43,473 nt of DNA from Solidesulfovibrio aerotolerans (GTDB taxonomy: Bacteria; Desulfobacterota; Desulfovibrionia; Desulfovibrionales; Desulfovibrionaceae): positions 1 through 43,473 of the forward strand of contig NZ_WVUD01000033.1 in assembly GCF_009856865.1 (NCBI RefSeq), given 5' to 3'. The notes beneath the pieces were generated by a model. That model worked only from the letters and a program-made list of their open reading frames with translations, was not told where the DNA came from and did no database searches. Every line of letters starts with the position of its first letter. Positions within the stretch are counted from its first letter, which is position 1. Of the stretch, positions 1 through 8,724 are shown one piece after another. A program made the position numbers and the translations under genes.

Positions 1-109
1 TTGAACTTGATGTCATGGCAATTTATGCCATTTTTTCAAAATTGATCGCCTAAGTGGAAAGGCATCATGAGCTTGCACCAGTTGTCGCTTTCAGGCGTCA
101 AGCCTTTTC

Positions 110-280
110 TTAGCCGGACAGTAATGTGCCAATATAAACACCAGCTGGCGCACTCGTCAATTTTTCGTTGAAAACAACAACAAATTTGGCGCATTGCTTG
201 CTTTGCGCAGCCCTTGCGAAAAACAAATCCCCAAGCATTGCCAGCATCACAAACAGACCAACATAACGAAGAGCGTTCAT
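110..280 (-). CDS. Small secreted or membrane protein, unknown
   Basis: A 56-residue protein. I chose the start because GGAGAGG lies four bases upstream of this ATG; an in-frame ATG at 307 lacks such a site. The first 25 residues are hydrophobic (around LFVMLAMLGDLFFA) and look like a signal peptide or single membrane anchor, followed by a short polar tail with one Cys. I recognise no family. It lies downstream of the htpX remnant and Tim44-domain gene on the same strand, inside the AT-richer island. The ribosome binding site and leader are seen in the sequence; that the gene is real is an inference. Confidence 0.4.
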   Translation of the reverse strand: MNALRYVGLFVMLAMLGDLFFARAAQSKQCAKFVVVFNEKLTSAPAGVYIGTLLSG

Positions 281-443
281 CAAGCCTCTCCATGTGACTA
301 CATACAAGCCACAAAATTACAATTACATGGTAAAGCCTTCAGTACCCCATTGGAGGCCTATTGGCGAAGACTTGTGGTCAACGACACTGTAAAACCGCAT
401 AGCCAAGGTAGGCCGGACCGCGATTTCCGGTCCTGCCTGGTGG

Positions 444-764
444 TCATGAAAGTCTGGCCACGACTTCCAAACGTCCGATGCGTTCCTCCAGCGGCGGATG
501 TGTGCTGAAGAGCGAGGCGAACTTGGAGGCGCTGAAAGGGTTGACGATGAATAGGTGGGCCAGGGCGTCATGCGGGGCCACTTCCTGTGCATTGTACATG
601 GACAGGACGATTCTATCCGAAAACCAGTAGCTGCCCACATTCATTGCCGAAGCAAGCACTATCGCAATGACGAGGCCCTCCTTGCCACCCACCATCTGCC
701 CCATGAGGAGCGTCAGGCCGGTGAGCAGGCCGAGCAGAAGAAGAGTCTTGAATTGGCTTGTCAT
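444..764 (-). pseudogene. htpX: htpX remnant with internal in-frame deletion
   Basis: The first 62 or so residues match the start of HtpX, the inner-membrane M48 zinc metalloprotease: MTSQFKTLLLLGLLTGL, then a second hydrophobic stretch and YWFSDRIVLSMYNAQEV. The last 40 match its end (AHLFIVNPFS, then FSTHPPLEERI). The roughly 180 residues between them, which in HtpX carry HExxH and two more membrane segments, are missing with no loss of frame; full HtpX is about 285 residues. The product of 106 residues cannot be a protease but could still insert in the membrane. The start is set by AAAGGTGG before this ATG; an ATG 21 bases upstream has none. It follows the Tim44-domain gene by 74 bases on the same strand and is probably co-transcribed. 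Confidence 0.7.
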
Positions 765-838
765 CTTTCCACCTTTGATTCTCATGGCGGTTTCATCGTG
801 CCAAGCCCGCGGCCGTAGTCCCGGGCGGTTAGCTAAGA

Positions 839-1870
839 CTATCTCTTCAACTGTTGGATGCCTTCAAGAATCCATTCTGGCTTTGTGGCAGACTGGTCAC
901 GACTGATGTGCCATACTTCACGAATTTGCGACGGCTGATCGTTGGCTTGGTTTTCGCGCAGTAGGACATCATAAAGTACCGAGATCACGGTCTGTGTTCC
1001 TTCTGTACCGGCCTCGATCACACGAGCTTCAATCATGAGTATGTCTGTTTTGCCGGGTGTAGGGTCTTCACTCGCTTGGTGGGCGATTTCGGCATAGACT
1101 TCGGGGCTGGTGAACCCACGGATGTCGGTGAGGTCACGACGATCCCAGGAGGTCTGTAAGCGGTTGTAGAGAGCCTTGGCTCCGGCGAGGAACTCGGCCT
1201 CGTCCAGGCCAGCAGGCATGACAACGGGGGGTATTGTGTCGTTAGCGCCACCAGGGGAGGCTGCGATCGTTCGCAGAGTGCCCCAGGAACGTGTCTCCAG
1301 ATTCGGGGCGACATCCCCAGCAGGGCCATCGGCATAGGCCAAGCGATCATGTACGCCGGGAGCGGTCTGCTTCACACGGGTGGTTCCCCCCGCCTGCGCT
1401 CCACGCCGGGCACGGATGAATCGGAAGAGCAGGAAACCGCCGACGCCGAGGAGCACCATTTCAAGGATTCCAAAGCCGCCGAAGCCACCTCCAAAAAAGA
1501 GTGACCCCAACAGGCCACCCATGAGCAGACCACCGACCAGTCCGCCCATGCCACCAAATTTTGAGAGAAACCCGCCAGGAGCCTTCGCCTGGGGTGGCGT
1601 TGACTGCTGCATGTTCGATGCGCTCGTATTCGGGGGAGTGGGCTTATCGTAGCTCTTGGAATAGGAATCCTTGCTGCCAAAGGACTTGTTGCCGCCGAGC
1701 CGCTTGGCTTCAGCGAGATCAATAGACAGGAGGATTAAGGCCAGAGCAAGGAGAGGCAGGCTGAGCCAGCGCAGCACAGTTACCGGATCAGGGGCATTGA
1801 TGGTGAGTGCTTTGGCGTGGGAACCGCCAGCCATCGGCAGATACGTGAAAAGGGGCAGACTTTTTTTCAT
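839..1870 (-). CDS. Tim44-like domain membrane protein
   Basis: A 343-residue protein. Its N-terminal segment is membrane-anchored (hydrophobic run near residues 32-52, ending LLSIDLAEA). A Ser/Lys/Pro-rich linker follows, then a Gly-rich double hydrophobic segment (GGMGGLVGGLLMGG, and LEMVLLGVGGFLLFRFI). The C-terminal 130 residues resemble the Tim44-like fold (FLAGAKALYNRLQTSWDRRD, later REVWHISR and PEWILEGIQQL). Bacterial Tim44-like proteins are envelope proteins of poorly known role. GGAGG lies four bases before the ATG but is buried in a hairpin (separate entry). The htpX remnant follows directly, suggesting an envelope-stress pair whose protease half has decayed. The family call is fairly firm; the role is unknown. 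Confidence 0.75.
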   Translation of the reverse strand: MKKSLPLFTYLPMAGGSHAKALTINAPDPVTVLRWLSLPLLALALILLSIDLAEAKRLGGNKSFGSKDSYSKSYDKPTPPNTSASNMQQSTPPQAKAPGGFLSKFGGMGGLVGGLLMGGLLGSLFFGGGFGGFGILEMVLLGVGGFLLFRFIRARRGAQAGGTTRVKQTAPGVHDRLAYADGPAGDVAPNLETRSWGTLRTIAASPGGANDTIPPVVMPAGLDEAEFLAGAKALYNRLQTSWDRRDLTDIRGFTSPEVYAEIAHQASEDPTPGKTDILMIEARVIEAGTEGTQTVISVLYDVLLRENQANDQPSQIREVWHISRDQSATKPEWILEGIQQLKR

Positions 1871-1898
1871 AGGGCCTCCAGGTTAGGCTGGAGGTCCC
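1871..1898 (-). promoter_or_regulatory. Hairpin masking the Shine-Dalgarno site of the Tim44-domain gene
   Basis: Read on the minus strand, GGGACCTCCAG, a six-base loop CCTAAC, then CTGGAGGCCC, then T and the ATG. CCTCCAG pairs with CTGGAGG (7 bp), and GGG pairs with CCC across one bulged A. The GGAGG ribosome binding site is therefore wholly inside the stem. Such masking is typical of RNA thermometers and translational switches. A chance palindrome is possible. Confidence 0.5.
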
Positions 1899-2331
1899 GA
1901 ATAAGAAAACGAGACATCCAGCATGATTACTCATGCTGAAGGTCTCGCTCATCGGTGGGGACCGACGGCAAGGCCAAGCGCCGGGTATAAGCGCCAGTAC
2001 TGTTGACCTTGCCCGAAAGAGCTACTCCCCTTCAGTTGGTTTGAAACTTATACATCTCTTCGGAGATGTCAACAGGGGCAAAGGTGAATGTCTGGGTATT
2101 TCGGTGAAGTTAGAAAGCCAGTAGTAGATTATAGCATGGAGTCGCGCGATCTTAGGGTGTAATATGGGGAGGCTGACGTGCTTGCTGTGCTTGCCATCAG
2201 GGGTGCTAGTTCGTTTTAGCGAGCAATAGGTGATGGCATATATGTCTGTGGATGTTGAACTTTTGACATGGACTTGTTGTGCTGCTAACTGGTTGGTGAA
2301 GATCATAACCGCCAAAAACGGATAACTTTCT
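1899..2331. other. Intergenic stretch without a convincing gene
   Basis: This is the divergent region between the Tim44-domain gene and the thermonuclease gene. Short open frames on both strands lack ribosome binding sites and recognisable content. Promoters for both neighbours are expected here, but I could not pick one with confidence. Confidence 0.5.
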
Positions 2332-2991
2332 ATGTATCGATTCGTCATGCTTGCCGTTCTCATGTTTTTCCCGTGCTGGTGCTGGGCGTTTACGGGGAAG
2401 GTAATCAATGTAGCCGATGGAGATACGATAACCATCCTGACTCCAGAGAAATCCCAAGTAAAGGTGCGCCTCTACGGTATCGATACACCCGAGAAGGGCC
2501 AAGCCTTTGGCTCGAAGGCAGCAGATTTCACCAAGGAAAGGGCTGCGCTTCAAGACGTTGATGTCCGTGAGATCGACCGAGACCGTTATGGGCGCACTGT
2601 CGGTATCGTGAAGCTTCCGAGCGGCGCGATTCTTAACGAGGAGATTCTCCGTGCAGGATTTGCCTGGGTCTACCGGCAATACTGCAAACAGAGTTATTGC
2701 TCACAGTGGGCTGAAGTCGAACGTCAAGCCCAGGTCGCAAAGATCGGACTCTGGGCTGATCCAAACCCAACCCCACCTTGGGAATGGAGGCATGGGGGAG
2801 CTGGAAAGGCGACGGATGCGACCACCAACGCCAGTCCCAAAGCTGCGACATTTCATGGAAATACGCAGAGCAGGGTGTTTCATTCTCCTGAGTGTAAGCA
2901 TTATGCTTGTAAAAATTGCGCTGAAGACTTTAACTCTCGTGAAGAAGCTATAAGCGCTGGGTATAAATCGTGCCATATTTGCAGACCGTAG
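2332..2991 (+). CDS. Secreted thermonuclease (SNase-like) with C-terminal Cys/His domain
   Basis: A 219-residue protein. Residues 1-20 form a signal peptide (MLAVLMFFPCWCWA). Residues 21-145 are a staphylococcal-nuclease fold: GKVINVADGDTITIL, VRLYGIDTPEKGQAFG, the catalytic-type Arg in REIDRDRYGRTVG, and the terminal GLWADPNPTPPWEWR. The last 45 residues form a small Cys/His domain (SRVFHSPECKHYACKNC, then SCHICRP), of the metal-binding kind that often follows SNase domains. It would cut DNA or RNA in the periplasm or outside the cell, using calcium. The ribosome binding site is weak. It stands alone in the island, and whether it is cargo of the element is unknown. Confidence 0.85.
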   Translation: MYRFVMLAVLMFFPCWCWAFTGKVINVADGDTITILTPEKSQVKVRLYGIDTPEKGQAFGSKAADFTKERAALQDVDVREIDRDRYGRTVGIVKLPSGAILNEEILRAGFAWVYRQYCKQSYCSQWAEVERQAQVAKIGLWADPNPTPPWEWRHGGAGKATDATTNASPKAATFHGNTQSRVFHSPECKHYACKNCAEDFNSREEAISAGYKSCHICRP

Positions 2992-3186
2992 TCTTCAAAA
3001 GACCCAATATGTCACATTATGAACATCTTGTTAAATTGTTGTATAGCTAAAATATAAAATTAATTTCTCAATAACTACGTACGGCCTGAATATTTATGCT
3101 ATGCATGCCTAGCGGAAAACGGATGTAGATAGCAATGCTAACACTGCTGTGGTCCATGGACCAAGATTGACGACGGAGATGCCCAG

Positions 3187-3393
3187 ATGAATAAGGCCAA
3201 TTTGAAGAAGCTTGAAAAAGCCGCAAACTTCTTGCGCGAAGTGTATGATGACCTTGAGACCTCAGAGAACAATGATTTCGACGAATTCGGCTCCCGGCTT
3301 GATGAAGCTGCTGCTGCGATAGAAGCCATCCTTGAAGACGTTGAAGCAGCGTCTAAAGAGGATGACGAGGATGAAGGGTTTGAAGTAGATTGA
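3187..3393 (+). CDS. Small acidic helical protein, unknown
   Basis: A 68-residue protein with a GGAG site 8-12 bases upstream of the ATG. It is strongly acidic, especially the C-terminus (KEDDEDEGFEVD), and is predicted helical with heptad-like hydrophobic spacing (FLREVYDDLE, IEAILEDVEAA). There is no signal peptide or Cys. Acidic small proteins in mobile elements are sometimes DNA mimics or antitoxins, but nothing in the sequence proves that here. An interrupted membrane-protein gene follows after 13 bases, so the two may be co-transcribed. Confidence 0.55.
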   Translation: MNKANLKKLEKAANFLREVYDDLETSENNDFDEFGSRLDEAAAAIEAILEDVEAASKEDDEDEGFEVD

Positions 3394-3406
3394 AAGGTTG
3401 TAATTT

Positions 3407-3616
3407 ATGAACAACAAAATCACCACCTTATTCGCGTGGCTCGTCGGCGGCGCTGTCTTGGTCTACCTGTCCGTATTTGGGGTGGGGACGGGCACATGCA
3501 CCCCTTGAATGGCCGTAGGTGCTTCTGGAGTCGCGGGTTACGGCTCCTTAATTTTGGCCAAGTGGTTCGGCAAGAAAAAGCCCAAAGATCGGGACCATGA
3601 CGAATCTGAGCGTTAA
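3407..3616 (+). CDS. Small two-helix membrane protein interrupted by an in-frame TGA
   Basis: Reading from ATG 3407 gives 33 residues with one membrane helix (LFAWLVGGAVLVYLSVFGVG), ending in CTP and then TGA at 3506-3508. The same frame continues at once with ATG and 34 more codons: a second helix (VGASGVAGYGSLILAKWF) and a charged tail (KKKPKDRDHDESER). Read through, it is one coherent hairpin protein of about 69 residues with a CTPxM loop. Three explanations fit: a nonsense mutation, two coupled mini-genes, or selenocysteine at TGA giving a CxxU motif. A 6-bp stem (GCCGTA with TACGGC) lies just downstream, but its loop is long for a bacterial SECIS. I do not recognise the family. Confidence 0.4.
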
Positions 3617-3700
3617 CTGCGCCACTTGCCATCCTGGTCCGCCGGATTTTTTCCAGACATTTTCATGCCGGACAATCCCTGCCTGCTGATGGGACAATTA

Positions 3701-4526
3701 GGGCCTGTCTCCAAATCATCGTAGCCAGATAAGGCATGATGCAATGGTGAGCATGGTCAGAAATGTTCTGGCCAATTTTTCATAACGCGTAGCGATACGC
3801 CGGAAATCTTTAATTTTACAGAAGAAGCACTCCACCAAGTGTCGCTCTTTGTAGAGATGCCTGTCGTATTCGCGCTGCACGCGGCGGTTTTTCTTCGGAG
3901 GGATTACCGGCACAGCGCCCTGCTTGAGGATAAGGTCGATGAAATGTTGAGCGTCGTAGGCCTTGTCGGCGGCGACATGGTCAGCCGCAAGCCCCTCAAT
4001 CAGCTCGGTGGCAGGCACAATGTCGTGAACTTGGCCCCCGGTGAGTTTCAGACGAATGGGGTTGCCCAGGGCATCAACGACGGCATGGATTTTAGTCGTT
4101 AATCCACCGCGACTGCGCCCGATAGCCTGAGAATCGCGCCCCCCTTGCCTCCGGCCGCATGCTGATGCGCTCGGACATACGAACCGTCCAAGAAGACGGC
4201 CTCAAGGTCGGCCTCACTGGAGAGTTTGCTCAAAACATCCTGCCAAAGCAGTGATTTGGACCAAGCATTGAAACGTTTGTAGACGGTCTTCCAGGAGCCG
4301 ACCTCATCAGGGAGATCGCGCCAGGGAGCGCCTGTATGAAGAATCCAGAGGATACCGTTGAGGATAAGGCGTGAATCCTTGGCTGGCCTGCCACGGCGCT
4401 CCTGCCGAGGAGGACAGACAATTGGTTCAAGGCGTTGCCAGAGTTCGTCGGGGATGTCGTACCTGCTCATGCGGGAAACATAGCACAATAGTCTGAAATA
4501 TCAAGGCATTATTTAGAGACAGGCCC
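3701..4526 (-). mobile_element. IS5-family insertion sequence (IS427-like), 826 bp
   Basis: The ends are imperfect inverted repeats: GGGCCTGTCTCCAAAT on the left and the complement of ATTTAGAGACAGGCCC on the right, with one mismatch in 16. Both are flanked by TA (3699-3700 and 4527-4528), the target duplication expected of the IS427 group. The size, split DDE transposase and terminal GGGCCTGTCTC fit that group. It inserted between the interrupted membrane-protein gene and a small unknown gene. It looks complete and possibly active. Confidence 0.9.
3716..4488 (-). CDS. IS5-family DDE transposase made by frameshift
   Basis: Two frames make up the transposase. Frame A (4488 down to 4099) has the N-terminal DUF4096-type region (YDIPDELWQRLEPIVCP, LNGILWILHTGAPWRDLP) and the first catalytic Asp in VFLDGSYVRAHQHA. 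Frame B continues as GRDSQAIGRSRGGLTTKIHA, then the second Asp in AADKAYDAQHF and the Glu in HLVECFFCKIK with RRIATRYEK, ending at 3716. The frames differ by -1, and a run of six G (minus strand, 4139-4144) at GGKGG is the likely slip site. Programmed frameshifting at such runs is usual in the IS427 group. A plain mutation cannot be excluded, but no other damage is seen. Confidence 0.88.
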
Positions 4527-4563
4527 TAGTAACAATGAAAGCGCGGCCCTGCTATGGTCAAGT

Positions 4564-4770
4564 ATGACCAGACCCGTGCTGGCGATCTATCTTCGTGGTG
4601 ATCAAGGCAATCGGCGCTTTCTCCTTGCCGCCGTTGCCGCGCTTCGCCGATCAGGACAACTCGCCGAAGCGAGGGAAATGCTCCGACGGGGTATTGATGT
4701 GAGAAACTGGCGGGCCTTGCTGTTGCTTGTTGCCGAGTACGTTGACCTAGATCTCATTATTCGAGGATAG
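4564..4770 (+). CDS. Small protein, unknown
   Basis: A 68-residue, Leu/Arg/Ala-rich protein (LLAAVAALRRSGQLAEAREMLRRG) that looks like one TPR-type helix pair, with a hydrophobic C-terminal stretch. No good ribosome binding site is visible. It starts 38 bases after the insertion sequence, so it may be the tail of a gene that the IS disrupted. I recognise no family. Confidence 0.3.
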   Translation: MTRPVLAIYLRGDQGNRRFLLAAVAALRRSGQLAEAREMLRRGIDVRNWRALLLLVAEYVDLDLIIRG

Positions 4771-4852
4771 TCGCTTGGAACATTTGCCCCTCATTTGGTC
4801 ATGAACTCATAGCTTGTGTGCGGGGCAGTGGCCTAAGGTATGATATTTAATT

Positions 4853-4881
4853 TTGTCATTTGTATTGTTATGCGTTGTAAT
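4853..4881 (+). promoter_or_regulatory. Candidate sigma-70 promoter of the exporter gene
   Basis: TTGTCA (4853-4858), 17 bases, then TGTAAT (4876-4881), in an AT-rich stretch 70 bases upstream of the exporter start. Both boxes differ from consensus by one or two bases. Confidence 0.4.
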
Positions 4882-4951
4882 AATCGATGCACTGTCACGA
4901 TGAGAGAGGAATTCAATACAATAGTTCTTTTAATAATGAAGGGAACTGCCA

Positions 4952-6523
4952 ATGAGTGAAACGAATAGCAGGGCCAACGCCAGCGCCTGGGGGATTCTGG
5001 CAGCCATGAGCTTTGGCGCGCTCATTGCCCAGATGTTCAGCACGGTGATCGGTCCCGCCTTGCCTACAGTCAAAGATGATCTCGACCTGTCCCTGTCGAT
5101 GCAGACCTGGACGATCACTTCATACAGCCTTGCCTTCGGCACGGCGCTGATCGCTGGCGGTCGCCTCGGCGACCTCGTCGGCGAGGTCCGCATGATTGTG
5201 ATCGGCTATATGGTTTTCGGCGGCGGCCTCATCCTGTCCGCCATGGCCACGAGCGGCTTGCTCATGGTGTCCGGGCGCACAATGCAAGGCATCGGCATCG
5301 GTATTTCAGCACCGGCCACCCTGTCCATCGTCGTAAACGCATTTTCCGCTTCCCGATGTGGATTCGCTGTCGGCGTGTGGGGATTTGCCCACGGGTTCGG
5401 ATTGCTGGTCGGTCCGATATTCGCGGGCTACATGCTCGATCTGCTGAGTTGGCGCTGGGTCTTCTGGCTCGCCGTGCCGCTGACTGCCGCAGTCATTCTC
5501 GTCACTCTGGCGGCTACAAGGAACTATTGCAGCGTACTGTCTTCCGGCCGCTATGACATCATCGGTCTCGTCCTCGGCGGCCTTGGGATCACCTTGGTTA
5601 CCTATGGATTGCAAAACGCCAGCAACGGCTGGGGTACCCCTAGCACCTGGGGGGCTCTGGCGGTCGGCGTTGTGCTGCTCGCCTTGTTCGGCATTGTCGA
5701 GACCCGCACAGATTATCCCCTCGTCGATTTTTCCCTGTGGCGTGAGCGTCTTTTTTCCGGCGCTTTTTTTGCCGAAAGCGCCGTCGGTTTCGTCTATATC
5801 CCTATGCTGACCGTCGTGGGATCACTGTTTTTCATCGAAGTTCTTGGTTACTCGCCAGTGATGGCCAGTTGGGTCATCGTCATCACGACCGGAACTTGCA
5901 TGGTGCTTGAACCGCCCGCAGGTCGCCTTATCGACCACATCGGACCGGGAATTCCCATTGTGGCTGCACTGGCCATGCAGGCCGTCGCGTTGTTCTGGAT
6001 GGGCACCTTCTGTCCGGAGACAACCCTGGGCGAACTCATCATCCCCTTGGCGCTGATGGGAGCAGGCGTCGGAATCGCCTTGCCAGCCTGCAATGCGGCC
6101 GGGATGCGTACACTCAAGCCCGAACAGGCAGGCATGGGCTCCGGTCTTCTTCAGATGACATTCAACGTACCGGCCGCGCTAGGTGTCGCCCTGGTCACAT
6201 CGATCATGGGGGCTCATTCTCTTGACAAGGTGTGGACAGCTTTGGCCGGAAAGCCGTTTCTCCAGCAGGGCCTGGAATATGCGCAAGCCGTCAAAGACGG
6301 GAACGATGCAGTAGCCGCAGCCATCCTCGAGTCACTGCCCTCCGATTCAGCAGCAATGGTGGAAAACGCCATGGTTTCAGCGCAAGCCTCAACAATCGCT
6401 ATGAGCATGACGGTCCTTGGAAGCATTGCACTGGCTGGGGCGATCATGGCTCTGCTGATCATCGGCCGCCGCAGATGCCCAAAGGAAAATCCACTTGCTG
6501 GCTCAGTCCAGGATGATGAGTGA
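4952..6523 (+). CDS. DHA2-family MFS drug exporter, 14 membrane segments
   Basis: A 523-residue protein of the EmrB/QacA type. It exports drugs or other organic compounds by proton antiport at the inner membrane. Visible motifs are the DHA2 start with a hydrophobic helix and VIGPALPTVKDDL, motif A (GGRLGDLVGEVRM), motif B (SGRTMQGIGIG) and motif C-like GVWGFAHGFGLLVGPIFAGYM, followed by RWVFWLAVPL. Hydrophobic segments continue to residue 508. The length is usual for the family. GAAGGGAA precedes the ATG. There is no membrane-fusion partner or regulator beside it, so it may act alone. It is plausible cargo of the element; the substrate is unknown. Confidence 0.88.
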   Translation: MSETNSRANASAWGILAAMSFGALIAQMFSTVIGPALPTVKDDLDLSLSMQTWTITSYSLAFGTALIAGGRLGDLVGEVRMIVIGYMVFGGGLILSAMATSGLLMVSGRTMQGIGIGISAPATLSIVVNAFSASRCGFAVGVWGFAHGFGLLVGPIFAGYMLDLLSWRWVFWLAVPLTAAVILVTLAATRNYCSVLSSGRYDIIGLVLGGLGITLVTYGLQNASNGWGTPSTWGALAVGVVLLALFGIVETRTDYPLVDFSLWRERLFSGAFFAESAVGFVYIPMLTVVGSLFFIEVLGYSPVMASWVIVITTGTCMVLEPPAGRLIDHIGPGIPIVAALAMQAVALFWMGTFCPETTLGELIIPLALMGAGVGIALPACNAAGMRTLKPEQAGMGSGLLQMTFNVPAALGVALVTSIMGAHSLDKVWTALAGKPFLQQGLEYAQAVKDGNDAVAAAILESLPSDSAAMVENAMVSAQASTIAMSMTVLGSIALAGAIMALLIIGRRRCPKENPLAGSVQDDE

Positions 6524-7086
6524 GTTGCCGCCAAGAGGCGCTGATTGCCCTTGTCCGGACGGACTGGGGTTGCTGCTCCGCGTTTGAATTTAGTCGCTTC
6601 CGACCAACTATGAGCCAACAAGCGCCAACGTTATGTGGTAGAGTACCGAAAGATTTTGGCCTAAGAAACAGACCCGGACACGCCAAGTGTCAGGAGGGTG
6701 GAGTAGGTAAACCTAGTCGGAACCCATAGGATTTGACCGGGTTTGCTCTGGCCTAAGTGGCTGTAAATATGGGTGAAGTTCGCTAAATGAAAGCTTTTTC
6801 ACACCTTAGCAATAACGTTCAGGTTCTTATCCCACTGTAAAGCGTCGCGACTACGATAAAAGGTAAGCTGTTTTTTGGAAGAAACCGATGTATAGCCATG
6901 ATGTGTCGCTATTTTAGGTTGTTACAAATTTGTGAAAGGTCGTAATGGTCGTAAAAAAATCTACATACAATTACAAAATAAACAGACGACAAGGAATTGT
7001 ATATTTTTTGCGTTGGCAGGTTTCCCTAGTTGATATTATAGATTTCTTGATCTAATGTAGCTTAAAATATGGACTCGGTGAGCACA
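6524..7086. other. AT-rich intergenic stretch before the recombinase
   Basis: There is no convincing gene here. The GC content falls sharply after about 6760, and long A/T runs appear (for example around 6950-7060). It probably carries the recombinase promoter; TTGATA near 7030 is a weak -35 candidate. The short open frame 6520-6729 has no ribosome binding site. Confidence 0.5.
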
Positions 7087-8724
7087 ATGAATAGCACCCC
7101 TCCCGCTAGCGCAGGTATATATGTTCGAGTATCTACTGCCAACCAAATCGACAAAGATTCGCTGCATACGCAAGAGGAAAGACTCCGTGCATATTGTGTA
7201 GCAAACCAAATACCGGTTTTTAAGTTGTATAAGGACGCGGGCTTTAGCGCCAAAGACACTAACCGACCCGCACTTAAAGACTTGCTTAGGGATGCAGAAT
7301 CAGGATTGATAACATCTGTTTTTGTGACAAAACTTGACCGAATAACAAGGTCAACGAAAGATTTGATGTACTTAACAGAATTTTTTGAAGGGATTAGCAT
7401 TCGCTTCGCAAGTATATCAGAAAATATCGATACGACCTCCGCACATGGTAGGTTATTACGTCAGATTATAGGAGTTCTTTCACAGTTTGAGAGAGAATTG
7501 GTAGCTGAACGTGTGTCTGTAGACATGTCGCATCGTGCTCGATTAGGCAAATGGAATGGAGGTGTTGTCCCATTTGGTTACACTACTCAGGAACTGTACT
7601 CTAAGCACCTCATTGATTTAGGCACTGAAAGCCCAGACGCTTCCTTGCAAAGTGCCAGTTTATATCCTGAGCAGAAAAAATTATATGTATACCAAAGCGA
7701 GGCTAAAGTCGTTAATAATATATTTCAGGTCTTTATTTCTCACAATAGCATAAGAAAGACTGCCCACGCTCTTAACAATCAGGGTTTTAGAACACGGAAT
7801 GGTGGGCACTGGGGAACTGTTTCAGTCCATAGAATTCTTACAAATCCTACATATATAGGTAAAACGTGGTATGGTAAAAGGAGGAGTGACCCTGTAACTG
7901 GTAAGTTAATTGCTCAAGACAAGCAGGATTGGATTATTTGTGACGGACAACATCCTTCGATAATTGATGTTGATACTTATGAGTCTGTCCAAGTGATGCT
8001 AAAGTCGATATCGACGAAGCCGACGAACAGTAAACGCAACTATTTGCTTTCAGGCATATTGAAATGTGGTTTGTGCGGCGGAGCGATGGCTGGCAATACT
8101 ACTTCCAAGAAAAATTCTGACAAAACTTATGGGTACTATAAATGCGTAAATCGCATGCAAAAAGGTCTTGAAGCCTGTTCTGGGTTAAATATACCTTCCG
8201 TAGAAATAGAGAAGTATGTTGCTGACAGTTTGTTAGCACTTTCGGAAAACAAAGAATTTTTGACTGACAAGCAAAAAATTTTAGATCTATTTTTTACACA
8301 AAATTCTAATAGCAAAATAAATGCTTGTGACTTGTCGCAAATAGAATCAAACATTCAATTGTTACAAAATCGTCTTGACAACTTGTTGGGTGCTTTAGAA
8401 TGCAATAGAATAGATGGTGACGATTTTGATCGAAGATACGCTGTTCTTAAGAAAGAAATAGACGAGGCCAAGGCGGCAAGGGATCACCTTGTCGGGTTAA
8501 TCAATGAGAAGGACACAACTAAAACGTTTCTTCTAACCTCTTTCGAAAACCTCTGTTCGTTTGCCACAAATTGGGAATTTTTAGACGATGTGGGGAAGGC
8601 TTTGCGGCTCAAATCTATTGTTAGAGAAGTTCGGGTTACAAGCCAATTCGTTGATATTGATGTATTTATTGATGTTGGAGAAGTGTTCCACACGGGCAGG
8701 GATTCATGGCGCAAACCAGCATGA
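7087..8724 (+). CDS. Large serine recombinase (site-specific integrase)
   Basis: A 545-residue protein from ATG 7087, which has GGTGAG four bases upstream; an ATG at 7069 has no such site. Domains in order: the resolvase catalytic domain (GIYVRVST with Ser16, then TKLDRITRS and [11 protein letters not shown]), the PF07508-type recombinase domain (VPFGYTTQ to [18 protein letters not shown]), a zinc ribbon from about residue 326 (KCGLCGGAM, with the second pair KCVN and ACSG), and a coiled-coil tail. Large serine recombinases integrate and excise elements between short att sites. Codon use is AT-rich, unlike the host. Its final codons, [11 protein letters not shown] and the stop, are antisense comM sequence, so the gene lies at the very end of the element. 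No directionality factor is recognised. Confidence 0.95.
   Translation: MNSTPPASAGIYVRVSTANQIDKDSLHTQEERLRAYCVANQIPVFKLYKDAGFSAKDTNRPALKDLLRDAESGLITSVFVTKLDRITRSTKDLMYLTEFFEGISIRFASISENIDTTSAHGRLLRQIIGVLSQFERELVAERVSVDMSHRARLGKWNGGVVPFGYTTQELYSKHLIDLGTESPDASLQSASLYPEQKKLYVYQSEAKVVNNIFQVFISHNSIRKTAHALNNQGFRTRNGGHWGTVSVHRILTNPTYIGKTWYGKRRSDPVTGKLIAQDKQDWIICDGQHPSIIDVDTYESVQVMLKSISTKPTNSKRNYLLSGILKCGLCGGAMAGNTTSKKNSDKTYGYYKCVNRMQKGLEACSGLNIPSVEIEKYVADSLLALSENKEFLTDKQKILDLFFTQNSNSKINACDLSQIESNIQLLQNRLDNLLGALECNRIDGDDFDRRYAVLKKEIDEAKAARDHLVGLINEKDTTKTFLLTSFENLCSFATNWEFLDDVGKALRLKSIVREVRVTSQFVDIDVFIDVGEVFHTGRDSWRKPA
8685..8712. other. Attachment-site junction inside comM
   Basis: On the minus strand comM reads normally up to ATGAATCCCTGCCCGTGTGG (MNPCPCG) and then becomes foreign (TLLQHQ, stop). 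On the plus strand this same point is the 3' end of the recombinase gene. The crossover must lie at or next to the NPCPCG codons. The exact two-base core cannot be set without the other end of the element. Confidence 0.75.
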
